Part shown: in pieces, positions 28,450-37,830 of the stretch | Numbering within the stretch: the stretch's first letter is position 1 | How the letters are laid out: each line of letters begins with the position of its first letter | From: Candidatus Thioglobus autotrophicus | Lineage (GTDB): Bacteria > Pseudomonadota > Gammaproteobacteria > PS1 > Pseudothioglobaceae | Assembly: GCF_001293165.1 (NCBI RefSeq) | Contig: NZ_CP010552.1 | Coordinates: 1,054,001-1,118,000 of the forward strand | Reading direction: 5' to 3' | DNA: 64,000 bases | Position numbers and translations under genes: made by a program | Notes under the pieces: generated by a model | Databases searched by the model: none | What the model was told of the DNA's origin: nothing | The model's input: the letters and a program-made list of their open reading frames with translations, nothing else

Positions 28450-29796
28450 TTATCTCATTGTCACTAATTCTTCCGCACTTGATGGGTGAATCGCCACTGT
28501 GTCATCAAACTGTTTTTTAGTCGCCCCCATTTTGATTGCCACTGCAAAACCTTGTAGCATTTCATCTGCACCATGGCCCATGATATGACAACCGACGACT
28601 TTTTCATCATTTCCTGCACAAACAAGCTTTAAAGCGGTGGTGGTTTTATGATCTAGTAGGGCGTCTGCCATTGGTGTAAATTCTGATTTGTAAACTTTAA
28701 CTTGGTCAAATTTATCATTTGCCTCCTCTTCGGTAAGGCCAATGGTGCCAATTGGCGGATGAGAAAATACCACGGTGGCAATATTGTCATAATCAAGATG
28801 ACGATCTGTCATGTTGTTATATAGTCGATCAGATAACCTTCTGCCAGCGGCAATGGCCACAGGCGTGAGTGGCGCTCGACCTGTTGCATCACCAAGCGCA
28901 AAGATATGTTTAATGTTGGTTGTCTGGAACTTGTCTGTTGGAATAAAGCCACGTTGATTCGCGTTAACACCTGCATTTTCTAGTCCTAAATGCTGAGTCA
29001 TTGGATTGCGGCCCACTGCCCAAATAATCACGTCAAAGCCGGAAAACTCTCCTTTGTTAGTGTAGATGGTTTTATCTTTTGAGATTTTATCAATCTGTGT
29101 ACCGTGATGTAGTTCAATGCCATGATTTGTATAGTCTTTGTCTAAGGCATCTTGAATCATTGGATCAAATCCACGTAGTAGCTTGTCAGATCTACCAAAA
29201 ATTTCCACAGTTGATCCAAGTGCATTGAGTACACCTGCTAACTCGACGCCAATATATCCGCCACCAATTACTGCTACTTTTTTAGGCAAGGCTTCCAGTT
29301 CAAAAAATCCATCTGAAGTAATACCGTATTCTGCACCTTCAATATGTGGCACAGTAGGTTCGCCACCTGGTGAAAGAACAATGGTGTCAGCACTGTATAG
29401 TCTGCCATTAACACTAATGGTGTTTTGATCGACTAATTTACCAAAGCCATGAATATAATCAATACCTAGATCCTCTAGGTAGCCATCGTACCAAGTGGTA
29501 ATACCTTTAATATAGTTATCTCGACCTTCTTTTAGCGTTTTCCAAGAGAAGTTTTTCAATTCCACGTCAAAACCAAAACCTTTGGCACTGTTAATTTGTG
29601 TGGCAGTATTGGCAGCAAACCACATGACTTTTTTAGGGACACAGCCCACATTAACACAAGTGCCACCAATGGTTTTAACTTCGATAACTGCGCATTTTTT
29701 TCCGTATTCCGAAGCTCTTTCTACCGCTGACAAGCCGCCAGATCCAGCGCCAATTGCAATTATGTCATAATGTTTTGTCTGTGTATTATTTGTCAT
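28450..29796 (-). CDS. gor: Glutathione-disulfide reductase
   Basis: FAD enzyme that regenerates reduced glutathione with NADPH. The N-terminal [19 protein letters not shown] loop is followed by the redox disulfide motif [16 protein letters not shown] (C47/C52 region). The NAD(P) loop [11 protein letters not shown] lies mid-protein, and the C-terminal interface ends [12 protein letters not shown], containing the catalytic His-Glu pair. The 448-residue length matches Gor. It stands alone between the nuclease and prfB. Confidence 0.95.
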   Translation of the reverse strand: MTNNTQTKHYDIIAIGAGSGGLSAVERASEYGKKCAVIEVKTIGGTCVNVGCVPKKVMWFAANTATQINSAKGFGFDVELKNFSWKTLKEGRDNYIKGITTWYDGYLEDLGIDYIHGFGKLVDQNTISVNGRLYSADTIVLSPGGEPTVPHIEGAEYGITSDGFFELEALPKKVAVIGGGYIGVELAGVLNALGSTVEIFGRSDKLLRGFDPMIQDALDKDYTNHGIELHHGTQIDKISKDKTIYTNKGEFSGFDVIIWAVGRNPMTQHLGLENAGVNANQRGFIPTDKFQTTNIKHIFALGDATGRAPLTPVAIAAGRRLSDRLYNNMTDRHLDYDNIATVVFSHPPIGTIGLTEEEANDKFDQVKVYKSEFTPMADALLDHKTTTALKLVCAGNDEKVVGCHIMGHGADEMLQGFAVAIKMGATKKQFDDTVAIHPSSAEELVTMR

Positions 29797-29834
29797 ATTT
29801 TTTCCTAATGTTAAAGGGGTGGCTCTAGCGCCTA

Positions 29835-30929
29835 CTAATAACCAGCCTTAAGACTGGCTTCAATAAATTTATCTAAATTGCCATCAAGTACATCGCCTGT
29901 GTTACTAGACTCAACACCGGTACGTAAATCTTTAATACGTGATTGGTCAAGTACGTAAGAGCGAATTTGGTGTCCCCAGCCAATATCTGATTTAGCATCT
30001 TCTAGTTCTTGACTTTCGCTGTTACGTTTTTGTATTTCAAGTTCGTAAAGCTTGGATTTTAACTGCTTCATGGCTTGATCTTTGTTGGCATGCTGAGACC
30101 TTCCATCTTGACATTGTACAACGGTATTAGTGGGCAGGTGAGTAATGCGTACAGCTGAATCTGTTTTATTAACGTGCTGACCACCTGCGCCACTAGCGCG
30201 ATAAGTATCAATGCGAATATCAGTTTTGTTGATGTCAATATCGATGTTGTCATCCACCTCAGGGGAGACGAAAACTGAGCAAAATGAGGTATGACGCTTG
30301 CCATTGGCATTAAAAGGTGATTTTCGAACCAATCGATGAATGCCAATTTCGCTACGAAGCCAGCCGTAAGCGTATTCGCCCTGCATATGAATGGTAGCAG
30401 ATTTTATGCCAGCTACTTCACCTGCTGAAGCTTCCATGAGCGTTACTTTAAATTTGTGCTTTTCGCCCCAGCGTAAATACATGCGTAACACCATTTCTGC
30501 CCAATCCTGCGCTTCAGTGCCACCTGAGCCTGATTGAATATCTAGATAAGCTGAATTAGCATCTAAGTCGCCATCAAACATGCGCTCGAATTCTAATTTG
30601 GCGATAGCAACTTCAGTAGATGCTAAATCTTCTTGAACGCTCAAAGCAGTTTCTTCATCCTCTTCAGCTTGCGCCATGTCTAGTAATTCTGTAGCATCCT
30701 CTAAAATATTGTCTGCACGTTCGAATGTTTGGCAAATATTTTCTAACTTAATCTTTTCTTGGCTTAATTTTTGCGCCTGCTCAGGGTTTGACCAAAGCTC
30801 AGGATTTTCCATTTCCAATAGCACTTCTTCTAAGCGACCTTGCTTTTCCTCAAGCTCTAAGTGTGCAGAAAGTAGACTAGACCTTTCAAGTAGGTCGTTA
30901 ATTTTTTGGTAAGTGGGTGATAGCTCCAT
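29835..30929 (-). CDS. prfB: Peptide chain release factor 2
   Basis: Releases peptides at UGA and UAA codons. The anticodon-like SPF is at 204-206 and the catalytic GGQ at 249-251. The 364-residue frame is continuous: the region matching the E. coli programmed +1 frameshift (near residue 25) reads [10 protein letters not shown] in frame without a UGA, so autoregulation by frameshifting is absent. The ATG lacks a clear Shine-Dalgarno sequence. Confidence 0.97.
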   Translation of the reverse strand: MELSPTYQKINDLLERSSLLSAHLELEEKQGRLEEVLLEMENPELWSNPEQAQKLSQEKIKLENICQTFERADNILEDATELLDMAQAEEDEETALSVQEDLASTEVAIAKLEFERMFDGDLDANSAYLDIQSGSGGTEAQDWAEMVLRMYLRWGEKHKFKVTLMEASAGEVAGIKSATIHMQGEYAYGWLRSEIGIHRLVRKSPFNANGKRHTSFCSVFVSPEVDDNIDIDINKTDIRIDTYRASGAGGQHVNKTDSAVRITHLPTNTVVQCQDGRSQHANKDQAMKQLKSKLYELEIQKRNSESQELEDAKSDIGWGHQIRSYVLDQSRIKDLRTGVESSNTGDVLDGNLDKFIEASLKAGY

Positions 30930-30957
30930 GTTCTAGATTTTACTATTGAGTGGGCAT

Positions 30958-30982
30958 AAAAAAAGCCCCAAACGGGGCTTTT
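30958..30982 (-). terminator. Intrinsic terminator after rpsO
   Basis: On the minus strand AAAAGCCCC pairs with GGGGCTTTT around a GTTT loop and ends in T7. It follows rpsO and separates it from prfB. Confidence 0.9.
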
Positions 30983-30998
30983 ATGAAAATAATTTAAA

Positions 30999-31259
30999 TT
31001 ATTTTCTCAGACCTAGACGTGAAATTAAATCAGAGTATGCATCCACGTTTGTACCTCTAAGGTATGTCAGTAATTTTTTACGTTGAGAAACTAAATGCAA
31101 AAGGCCTCTTCTTGAATGGTGGTCTTTTTTATGTGTTTGGAAATGCTCAGTTAAATGCTTAATGCGAGCTGTTAATAAAGCGACTTGCACATTAGTAGAG
31201 CCTGTGTCTCCATCAGTAGTTTGGTATTCTTTGATAATTGCTTGTGTATCAATTGACAT
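30999..31259 (-). CDS. rpsO: Small ribosomal subunit protein S15
   Basis: Primary 16S rRNA-binding protein, here 86 residues. The family core [16 protein letters not shown] and [20 protein letters not shown] is intact, and the C-terminus ends SRLGLRK. In most bacteria rpsO is next to pnp or truB; neither is adjacent here, and the gene has its own terminator. Confidence 0.98.
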   Translation of the reverse strand: MSIDTQAIIKEYQTTDGDTGSTNVQVALLTARIKHLTEHFQTHKKDHHSRRGLLHLVSQRKKLLTYLRGTNVDAYSDLISRLGLRK

Positions 31260-31343
31260 AATAAATAATTCTGAAACTTAAAATAATAAAGGGCAGATTA
31301 TACGCTAATTTGGTTAATTGTTCTGATACTTAGACTAAATAAG

Positions 31344-32240
31344 TTAATAAAAATCACGCTCACCTTTAGGGCGAGTTTTGAAACGCTTGTGTATCCATAA
31401 ATACTGCTCAGGATATTGCAAAATTTGAGCTTCTAGAATTTGATTGGTTATGGTTGCACTTATGCCAGCATCCGCATCAGGGTAGTTTTGAATTGGCGCT
31501 TCAAAGCGCATATTATAGCCTGACTCGGTGCGAATAAAAAAGTAGGGAATAACGACAGTATTTTTGCCTTTAGCCAAACGCGCAGTGGCAGAGACAGTGG
31601 CAGTCTGAATGTTAAAAAAAGGTGCAAATATGCACTTTTCCATGCCTAAATCTTGGTCAGGCGCATACCAAATTGGCAGTTTATTTTTAATGGCCTTAAG
31701 CATGGATTTGGTGTCTTTGGTTTTAATCATGGTGGCACCATTATCAACAAAGCCTTTGCGCATCACCTCATCGAATAAAGCGTTGTTTTGAGGTCGGTAA
31801 ATATTAGCGATATGATGTTTGAGTAGTAGCGCGCGAGAGCCTAGCATCAACGGCATAAAATGAGCTGCTAATAAAATAATACTTTGATCATTGTCAATTG
31901 CCTGAGTTAAGTGGTGCTCGTTTTCAATACTTAGTAGAGCAGTGATTTTTTTATCTGTTGCAAAATAAGCATTGGCCGTTTCAAAAATAGAGACACCCAG
32001 GGCTTCAAAATTTTGTCGGACAAGTGCCTCGACTTCTGATTTATTTTTGTCAGGAAAACAGCGTGAGATGTTAATAAAGGCAATTTTCCTGAAGCGTTTA
32101 AGCAGAGGGTACAAGGCCAGACCCATTGTTTTTCCAATAATGATTTGAACTTTGAAAGGCAATTTGGCACCGAGCTTCATCAAGCCGATGAGTAGCCAGG
32201 TTGGTAGAAATTTAGGATGATAAAATTGTCGGTTATTCAT
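31344..32240 (-). CDS. LpxL/HtrB-family lipid A acyltransferase with altered catalytic motif
   Basis: Probably adds a secondary acyl chain to Kdo2-lipid IVA. One N-terminal hydrophobic segment precedes the domain. Family landmarks include FINISRCFP, NIYRPQNN and WYAPDQDLGMEKCIFAPFF, and the N-terminus aligns with E. coli LpxL from its first residues. The catalytic HX4(D/E) motif, however, reads H127-FMPL-M132: the acid is replaced by Met. Length 298. The start codon is only 13 bases from that of divergent dnaG. Confidence 0.85.
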   Translation of the reverse strand: MNNRQFYHPKFLPTWLLIGLMKLGAKLPFKVQIIIGKTMGLALYPLLKRFRKIAFINISRCFPDKNKSEVEALVRQNFEALGVSIFETANAYFATDKKITALLSIENEHHLTQAIDNDQSIILLAAHFMPLMLGSRALLLKHHIANIYRPQNNALFDEVMRKGFVDNGATMIKTKDTKSMLKAIKNKLPIWYAPDQDLGMEKCIFAPFFNIQTATVSATARLAKGKNTVVIPYFFIRTESGYNMRFEAPIQNYPDADAGISATITNQILEAQILQYPEQYLWIHKRFKTRPKGERDFY

Positions 32241-32253
32241 TAAAATACGCTTT

Positions 32254-34080
32254 ATGCCTTATATTAGTCAGAGCTTTATTGACGATCTTCCTAATCAAGT
32301 CGACATCGTTGATTTGATCAATAAACGCGTGCCACTTAAAAAATCTGGCAGTGATTATCGTGCGCCCTGTCCATTTCACGGAGGTAAAAATCGTAATTTC
32401 GCCGTGAATGCTCATAAGCAATTTTATCATTGTTTTAAGTGTGGCGAGAGTGGCGGTGCCATTAGTTTTATTCAAAAATTTGACAACTTAGACTTCGTGG
32501 AAGCGATTGAAACCATTGCTAACGAATGCGGACTTACCATTGAGTACGATTCTAATACCAATCCGGTTGACCCAAGGATTGAGCGCTATCGAGCATTGTC
32601 CAAAAAAGTGGGTGAATTTTATATGGCACAATTGCGTACTTCTCCAGCTAAAGCTAAAGCAGTAGATTATGCTAAATCTAGAGGTATTAGTGGCGAAATT
32701 GCCAAGCGTTTTGAGCTGGGATTTGCCACACCAAGTAACAAAGATTTGCTGTTGCATTTTGAAGGTAATGAGCAAGAAGTAGCTGATTTAAAAACACTGG
32801 GCTTGGTTAAAGAAGGTCAGTATGGAGATTACGACTTCTTTCGTGATCGCCTAATGTTTCCGATTCATAATACCAAAGGTAATATTATTGCTTTTGGCGG
32901 TAGGGCGTTTGATAAAGACGCAAAGGCCAAATATCTTAACTCTTCTGAAAGTGTTATTTTTTCCAAATCAAGAGAATTATACGGCTTATACCATGCGCGC
33001 AAAAATTCCAGATCTATGGATTATATGCTGGTGGTGGAAGGTTATATGGATGTGGTGGCATTGCATCAGGCAGGCATTACTAAAGTTGTTGCCACGCTTG
33101 GTACGGCGACCAGTACCGAGCATTTGCAAATTTTAATACGTACGACCAATACCATTGTGTTTTGTTTTGATGGTGATGATGCGGGTCGTGCAGCAGCCTG
33201 GAAGGCTTTAAAAATTACCCTATCCGTCATAAAAGCAGGCGCAACATTCAAGTTTTTATTTTTACCAGATGGAGAGGATCCAGATTCTTTGGTGAAAAAA
33301 GAGTCAGCCAAGGCTTTTGAGCAACGCATTGCCAAAGCTCAGACTTTATCTCAATTTTTGTTCACGCATCTCCAAGCAGAAGTCGATTTTGATACCATTG
33401 AAGGCAAGACCTTATTTTTAGAAAAGGCGACAGGATTGATAAAATCGGTTAATTATGAGGCCTATCAACAACAATTGCTAGAGGGCTTAGCTCAAGTGGT
33501 GGATCAAAATATTGACCAAGTGCGATCCATTGCTGAACAGCAAGCACCACCAACACAAGAGCCGCCGCCCGTTTATGTAGATATGGAAGTAGACTATGAA
33601 AATCTAGATGAGGTTGATATGTCTAGCTTTACAGATGATAGTGGACATTCACAGCCCATGCGCAAGCCTGTTGTTAAGCGTTCCAACATGAAAGCATTGA
33701 TGTCTAAAATGATTACTTTGCTATTAAATTATCCAACATTGGCTGATTCAACGATTGAGGTTAGGGTGCGTACCATCGAGAATTCACAAGTGCTTTTAGA
33801 GTTGGTTAGATCGGCGCAAATGGATGAGGATATTTCCCAAACTGAACTAATTAAACCTTTTCAAGATAAGCAAGGGATTTTTGATCGACTTAAGCAATTG
33901 TGTACGTTAGAGCCTCGTTTGAGCGAGATTCAGGCTCGTGAAGAATTTTTAGCTATTTTAACTGCTATAGAAAATCAGCAAAAATCGGAGCAAATTAAAT
34001 CTTCTATTCATCATGCGCATACTTTAGAAGATCAACAAAAAATTATGCAAGGCATTCTTAAAGGTAAGCGCAAAACCTAA
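32254..34080 (+). CDS. dnaG: DNA primase
   Basis: Makes RNA primers for replication. The zinc site is C39, H42, C60, C63, matching the E. coli pattern one residue out. The TOPRIM core has E262 in VVEGYMDVV and the D306-G-D308-D309 metal site in FDGDDAG. A C-terminal DnaB-binding helical region fills about 440-608. The start MPYISQSFIDDL aligns with E. coli DnaG. The usual rpsU-dnaG-rpoD operon is not present, and the gene ends flush against convergent ftsI. Confidence 0.97.
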   Translation: MPYISQSFIDDLPNQVDIVDLINKRVPLKKSGSDYRAPCPFHGGKNRNFAVNAHKQFYHCFKCGESGGAISFIQKFDNLDFVEAIETIANECGLTIEYDSNTNPVDPRIERYRALSKKVGEFYMAQLRTSPAKAKAVDYAKSRGISGEIAKRFELGFATPSNKDLLLHFEGNEQEVADLKTLGLVKEGQYGDYDFFRDRLMFPIHNTKGNIIAFGGRAFDKDAKAKYLNSSESVIFSKSRELYGLYHARKNSRSMDYMLVVEGYMDVVALHQAGITKVVATLGTATSTEHLQILIRTTNTIVFCFDGDDAGRAAAWKALKITLSVIKAGATFKFLFLPDGEDPDSLVKKESAKAFEQRIAKAQTLSQFLFTHLQAEVDFDTIEGKTLFLEKATGLIKSVNYEAYQQQLLEGLAQVVDQNIDQVRSIAEQQAPPTQEPPPVYVDMEVDYENLDEVDMSSFTDDSGHSQPMRKPVVKRSNMKALMSKMITLLLNYPTLADSTIEVRVRTIENSQVLLELVRSAQMDEDISQTELIKPFQDKQGIFDRLKQLCTLEPRLSEIQAREEFLAILTAIENQQKSEQIKSSIHHAHTLEDQQKIMQGILKGKRKT

Positions 34081-35970
34081 TTATCTTAGACTCATTTTAA
34101 TTGACTTGTCATTGGTTAGAATGTGTTTCATGGTTTCGTTAAAAACAATGGCAGCTGAGTTGGATCCTTGACAATTTCTTTTCAATTTTTTCTTACCCTT
34201 TGAATAGCATTTTTTAGGGTGATCTAACCTCACCAGCATAATATATTTCGGTTTTTTAACTGGTACAAAGCCTGCAAAGAAGGTACGCTGAGCGCCATTT
34301 TTATCATAAGAGCCGTTGATACTCATCTCTGCAGTACCGGTTTTTCCCGCAATACTATAGCCCTTAATACTTGACCAATAGCCAGAGCCATCATTAGAGG
34401 CAACACTGTCTAGTAATTCTGCTATTTTATCAGTTGATTTTTTATTAAAAATTTGCACTTTTTCTTCATTATAAACCATGTTTTTAATCAGCTTTAAACT
34501 GGGCATTGCACCCTGATTGGCAAAGACAAGGTAGGCTCTAGCAAGCTGAGCTAGGTTGGTATTCATGGGGCCGTATCCGAAGGAAAGTGTACGCTTGTCC
34601 ATCATTCCCCACGATGAATAATGCCTAAGCGATCCTGAATTTTCAATACTTGGAATTAAGCCCAGAGGATGGCTAAATCCAAGCTTATTCCAAGTGTTAT
34701 ACATGGCTTCTTTGCTAAGACGCTCAGAGACGTTAACAGTGCCTAAGTTATGAGATTTTTGCAGGATCTTTTTCACAGTAATAGCGTCACCATATTTCCT
34801 TACTTCCCGATTGGTTTTAAGGTGCCCGATTGACTTGCTGACATCAATCAGCTCACCATCTTCTGCGCTAATTTTGCCCTGGTCAAGTGCCAAAAGCATG
34901 GTGAAGGGTTTCATAGTAGAGCCTGGCTCTACTTTGTCAGATAATACGCGATTACGATAATGACTCGGATTGTACAAACTCTTATCATTAGGGTCATCAG
35001 CAGGGTAGTTGACCATGGCTAACACCTCGCCATTAGGCGATAGAATAATGGCCGATCCTGAGTTAGCCTCATGTTTTAAAACCGATTTTTTAATCGCTGC
35101 ATAAGCATGGTATTGGATATCGGTATCAATTGTTAGCTCGATATTTTGCCCATGTAATAGCTGAGCCGTCACCTGTGGATTGAAATAAGCCTTACTGCTC
35201 TTTTTTAAAAAGTTTAAATGGTTTTTACCATCTACACCAGCCAGAACATTTTCAAACTCTGCCTCGATGCCTGATCCACCTTTATTTTCTGAATTAACAC
35301 GACCCAACAGAGGTGCCATGGAAGCAGACTTAGGATAGTATCTTTGCGTGTCTTGTCTTAAAACAACTGCCTGTCCAATTCTCTTTTTTGAGCAACGGTT
35401 AATCATTATTTTTTCACCCGTTACCGATTGCCAATTAATAGCGTTCAGTATTTTATCGGTTAAGCTGATTTTGGCATGACCTGGTTTTTTAATGCATACT
35501 CGTACTCTTTGTTTTTTAAAAGCAATCAGGTTTTCAAGAATAGGGTCGGTGAGGGTGATGTTTTTCTTAATCGGTAGGTAGCGTGATTTTATCGCTCTTT
35601 TTTTAGCAAGCAGTGTGCTGAGTTTTTCCTCATTCATATTGAGTGCTTGTGCCAAGCCAGGGATAAAAGCTGGATCAATCAGCATGGGATCTAATATCAC
35701 CCGTTTTAGCAGTCTAGAGCTGGCCAATATGTTGCCATTTCGATCTAGAATATCCCCGCGTCTAGCGGTGTTGGTTTGTAGTTTGTTGGCTTGGTTGTGC
35801 GCGCGTTCTTGCACAGATAATCCAGGTTTATGGGTATTGGAAATGGAAATAGCTTGATAAGAAAAAATAGCAAATAAAGCGGTAAATATAAATTTTACAA
35901 ACCCCTGTCGACGCCAATATCCTTGAACTTTTTCAAGGCCGGGAAATTTTTTTAGAAAAGGGATTTTCAT
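34081..35970 (-). CDS. ftsI: Septum-specific peptidoglycan transpeptidase FtsI (PBP3)
   Basis: Crosslinks septal peptidoglycan. An N-terminal membrane anchor lies at about 25-43. The penicillin-binding motifs are STMK (351-354, acylated serine), SHN (406-408) and KTG (543-545). At 629 residues it is about 40 longer than E. coli FtsI, and a lysine-rich stretch at about 120-200 in the pedestal domain accounts for the excess. It overlaps the end of ftsL by 4 bases. No murE or murF follows, so the cluster ends here. Confidence 0.96.
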   Translation of the reverse strand: MKIPFLKKFPGLEKVQGYWRRQGFVKFIFTALFAIFSYQAISISNTHKPGLSVQERAHNQANKLQTNTARRGDILDRNGNILASSRLLKRVILDPMLIDPAFIPGLAQALNMNEEKLSTLLAKKRAIKSRYLPIKKNITLTDPILENLIAFKKQRVRVCIKKPGHAKISLTDKILNAINWQSVTGEKIMINRCSKKRIGQAVVLRQDTQRYYPKSASMAPLLGRVNSENKGGSGIEAEFENVLAGVDGKNHLNFLKKSSKAYFNPQVTAQLLHGQNIELTIDTDIQYHAYAAIKKSVLKHEANSGSAIILSPNGEVLAMVNYPADDPNDKSLYNPSHYRNRVLSDKVEPGSTMKPFTMLLALDQGKISAEDGELIDVSKSIGHLKTNREVRKYGDAITVKKILQKSHNLGTVNVSERLSKEAMYNTWNKLGFSHPLGLIPSIENSGSLRHYSSWGMMDKRTLSFGYGPMNTNLAQLARAYLVFANQGAMPSLKLIKNMVYNEEKVQIFNKKSTDKIAELLDSVASNDGSGYWSSIKGYSIAGKTGTAEMSINGSYDKNGAQRTFFAGFVPVKKPKYIMLVRLDHPKKCYSKGKKKLKRNCQGSNSAAIVFNETMKHILTNDKSIKMSLR

Positions 35971-36260
35971 AATGACAAATTACCCTTAAACCATCTGCCA
36001 AAATCACCCGGCTCAGGCTCTTTCATTTTTAGCTGATTGATCGCGTGCACTTTAATTTCATCGCCACTCATAATTTGAGAGTGTTCACTTAAGAGTTGTT
36101 TGTTTAGCGCCATCATTTGATGCTGCTGGGTGGTGGCACGCTTAATCTGTTTATAAAGTGTATAGGTTTGATGATGCCAAACAATACTTAACAAACTTAA
36201 AGCAACTATAGCAAAGAGTAGCACAAGATTAAGTTGAAGCTTGTTTATGGCTGCTGGCAT
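35967..36260 (-). CDS. ftsL: Cell division protein FtsL
   Basis: Bitopic divisome protein of 97 residues that joins FtsB and FtsQ and helps activate FtsWI. A membrane helix (LNLVLLFAIVALSLLSIVW, about 10-28) is followed by a periplasmic coiled coil (YKQIKRATTQQHQMMALNKQ). Position between rsmH (2-base gap) and ftsI (4-base overlap) confirms the assignment despite low sequence conservation in the family. Confidence 0.92.
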   Translation of the reverse strand: MPAAINKLQLNLVLLFAIVALSLLSIVWHHQTYTLYKQIKRATTQQHQMMALNKQLLSEHSQIMSGDEIKVHAINQLKMKEPEPGDFGRWFKGNLSL

Positions 36261-36262
36261 GA

Positions 36263-37186
36263 TCAGTTTTTCACCGCAACCCTTAAGATAGCGCTACGTG
36301 AACGTTTATTGTGTTTTACTTCGTCTTTACTAGCAAATTGTTTACCTAGATCCTTAAACGGCATTTTTTCTAATGCTTGATTAGCCACTGGCAAGCCTTT
36401 AGGCAGGGGCTTTTGTCGTGAATTTTTCTGAATAAAACGCTTTACAATACGGTCTTCAATCGAGTGAAAACTGATAATAGATAATCTGCCATTGTTACTT
36501 AGAACGTCTTTAGAATGCTCTAACGTCTCTGTAAGCTGTTTAAGCTCTTGATTGATAAAAATTCGAATCGCTTGGAAAGTTCGTGTGGCGGGGTGTTTTT
36601 TCTTTTGACCTCTGACCACTTCACTAACAAGATTGGCCAATTGTAAAGTGGTCTCTAATGATTGCTCTAATTGAAATTTTTTAATTCTAGAAGCGATATG
36701 ACGAGATTTTTTTTCATCACCAAATTGATAAATCACATTGGCAATTTCTTCTTCATTAGCCTGTGCTAACCATTGCGCCGCACTTAATCCTGTGGTTTGA
36801 TTCATGCGCATATCCAAGGGGCCTTCAGTTTGAAAGCTAAAACCTCGATCGGCGTTGTCAAGTTGTGGCGAAGAGACGCCTAAGTCCATCAAAATTCCGT
36901 TAATTTTTCCGCTAAGTCCGAGGGCTTCAATCGCGGTGTGCATTTGTGAAAAAGGACTGTGAATTAGGGTTAATCGAGGGTCATTAAATTTATCTTTAGC
37001 GTATTCAATGGCGCTTAAATCTTGGTCAAAAGCAATCAGTTGAGCCTGATCACCCAGTCGATCTAAAATCCCCTGAGAATGGCCACCACGTCCAAAAGTC
37101 GCATCAATATAAATACCATGTTCGATTAAATCAAGCGCATCAATCGATTCATTAAACATAACCGATTGATGATGATTTGAGCTCAT
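36263..37186 (-). CDS. rsmH: 16S rRNA (cytosine-1402-N4)-methyltransferase
   Basis: Methylates C1402 in the ribosomal P site. The AdoMet motif DATFGRGGHSQGIL is at 28-41, LMDLGVSSPQLDNADRGFSF and the C-terminal KHNKRSRSAILRV block are characteristic. Length 307. The start overlaps the mraZ end by 4 bases. Formerly called mraW. Confidence 0.97.
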   Translation of the reverse strand: MSSNHHQSVMFNESIDALDLIEHGIYIDATFGRGGHSQGILDRLGDQAQLIAFDQDLSAIEYAKDKFNDPRLTLIHSPFSQMHTAIEALGLSGKINGILMDLGVSSPQLDNADRGFSFQTEGPLDMRMNQTTGLSAAQWLAQANEEEIANVIYQFGDEKKSRHIASRIKKFQLEQSLETTLQLANLVSEVVRGQKKKHPATRTFQAIRIFINQELKQLTETLEHSKDVLSNNGRLSIISFHSIEDRIVKRFIQKNSRQKPLPKGLPVANQALEKMPFKDLGKQFASKDEVKHNKRSRSAILRVAVKN

Positions 37187-37635
37187 AACGATAATTGAGA
37201 AATTTCTATTGGGATTTCTTCCTTTTTGCTTAACGCTTCTAGGTTGTTAAGCTGCTCATTCCAAGTATCTTCATCCCAGAGTTCAAAATTGTGACCTTGG
37301 CCACTGAGAATAATTTTTTTGCCAATGTTTGCATAGTCTCGCAAAGCACTAGGGATTAAGATGCGCGCTGCTTTGTCTAGCTCACAATCTGTTGCATGTC
37401 CAATGAGCTTGCGCTTTAAGCGTTTGGTATGGATATTTAAAGAAGGCAGGGCGCTGACTTTTTCTTCCAGCGCTTGCCAATCTTTTAAGGGGTATAACAA
37501 TAAACATGGATCATCAGGATGAATACTAAGTACCATCTGTCCGGCGCAAATACTATCGATCTGAACCTGATGACGCGTGGGGACTTTTATTCGCCCCTTT
37601 GCATCGACTGTTAAATTGTGTACACCTCTAAACAT
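37183..37635 (-). CDS. mraZ: Transcriptional regulator MraZ
   Basis: AbrB-like repressor of the division and cell-wall cluster. Two related swapped-hairpin halves are visible (LTVDAKGRIKVPTRH near the start and DCELDKAARILIPSALRDY later), with 150 residues in total. The ATG has no Shine-Dalgarno sequence and lies 12 bases after the stop of a 25-codon ORF, so translation may be coupled to it. Its own operator sits upstream (37799-37830). Confidence 0.96.
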   Translation of the reverse strand: MFRGVHNLTVDAKGRIKVPTRHQVQIDSICAGQMVLSIHPDDPCLLLYPLKDWQALEEKVSALPSLNIHTKRLKRKLIGHATDCELDKAARILIPSALRDYANIGKKIILSGQGHNFELWDEDTWNEQLNNLEALSKKEEIPIEISQLSL

Positions 37636-37647
37636 TTTTTAATGGTG

Positions 37648-37725
37648 TTAAACAATCGTTGCAAAACCCAATGAAAGGATAACTGCTGCTGATGCGTAGA
37701 TAAAAGTGTGTAGTAAAGCGTCCAT
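37648..37725 (-). CDS. 25-residue hydrophobic mini-protein ahead of mraZ
   Basis: The ORF starts with MDALLHTFIYASAAVILSLG, continues FATIV and stops 12 bases before mraZ. A GGGAGAG ribosome site lies 6 bases ahead of the ATG, much better than that of mraZ. A second in-frame ATG at 37758, also preceded by GAGGAGAG, would give 36 residues. The peptide would form a single membrane helix. It is transcribed from the mraZ promoter and could be a small membrane protein or a leader ORF coupling translation to mraZ. I recognise no family. Confidence 0.5.
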   Translation of the reverse strand: MDALLHTFIYASAAVILSLGFATIV

Positions 37726-37792
37726 ATTTTTCTCTCCCGAATGATTGATTGGTTGCATTTTTTATAACTCTCCTCAAGTAGTTATAAATAAC

Positions 37793-37830
37793 ATTTTATA
37801 CCACTTTGTACCACTTTCAACCACTTTATT
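37793..37830 (-). promoter_or_regulatory. mraZ promoter overlapped by a triple MraZ operator
   Basis: Three direct repeats of CCACTTT on the + strand (AAAGTGG on the transcribed side) recur exactly every 10 bases at 37801, 37811 and 37821. This matches the known MraZ binding pattern of short G-rich direct repeats at 10-base spacing. A minus-strand promoter TTGAAA (37815-37820) with 16-base spacer and TAAAAT (37793-37798) is embedded in them, so bound MraZ would block RNA polymerase. A second TATAAT just upstream is also possible. Confidence 0.8.
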
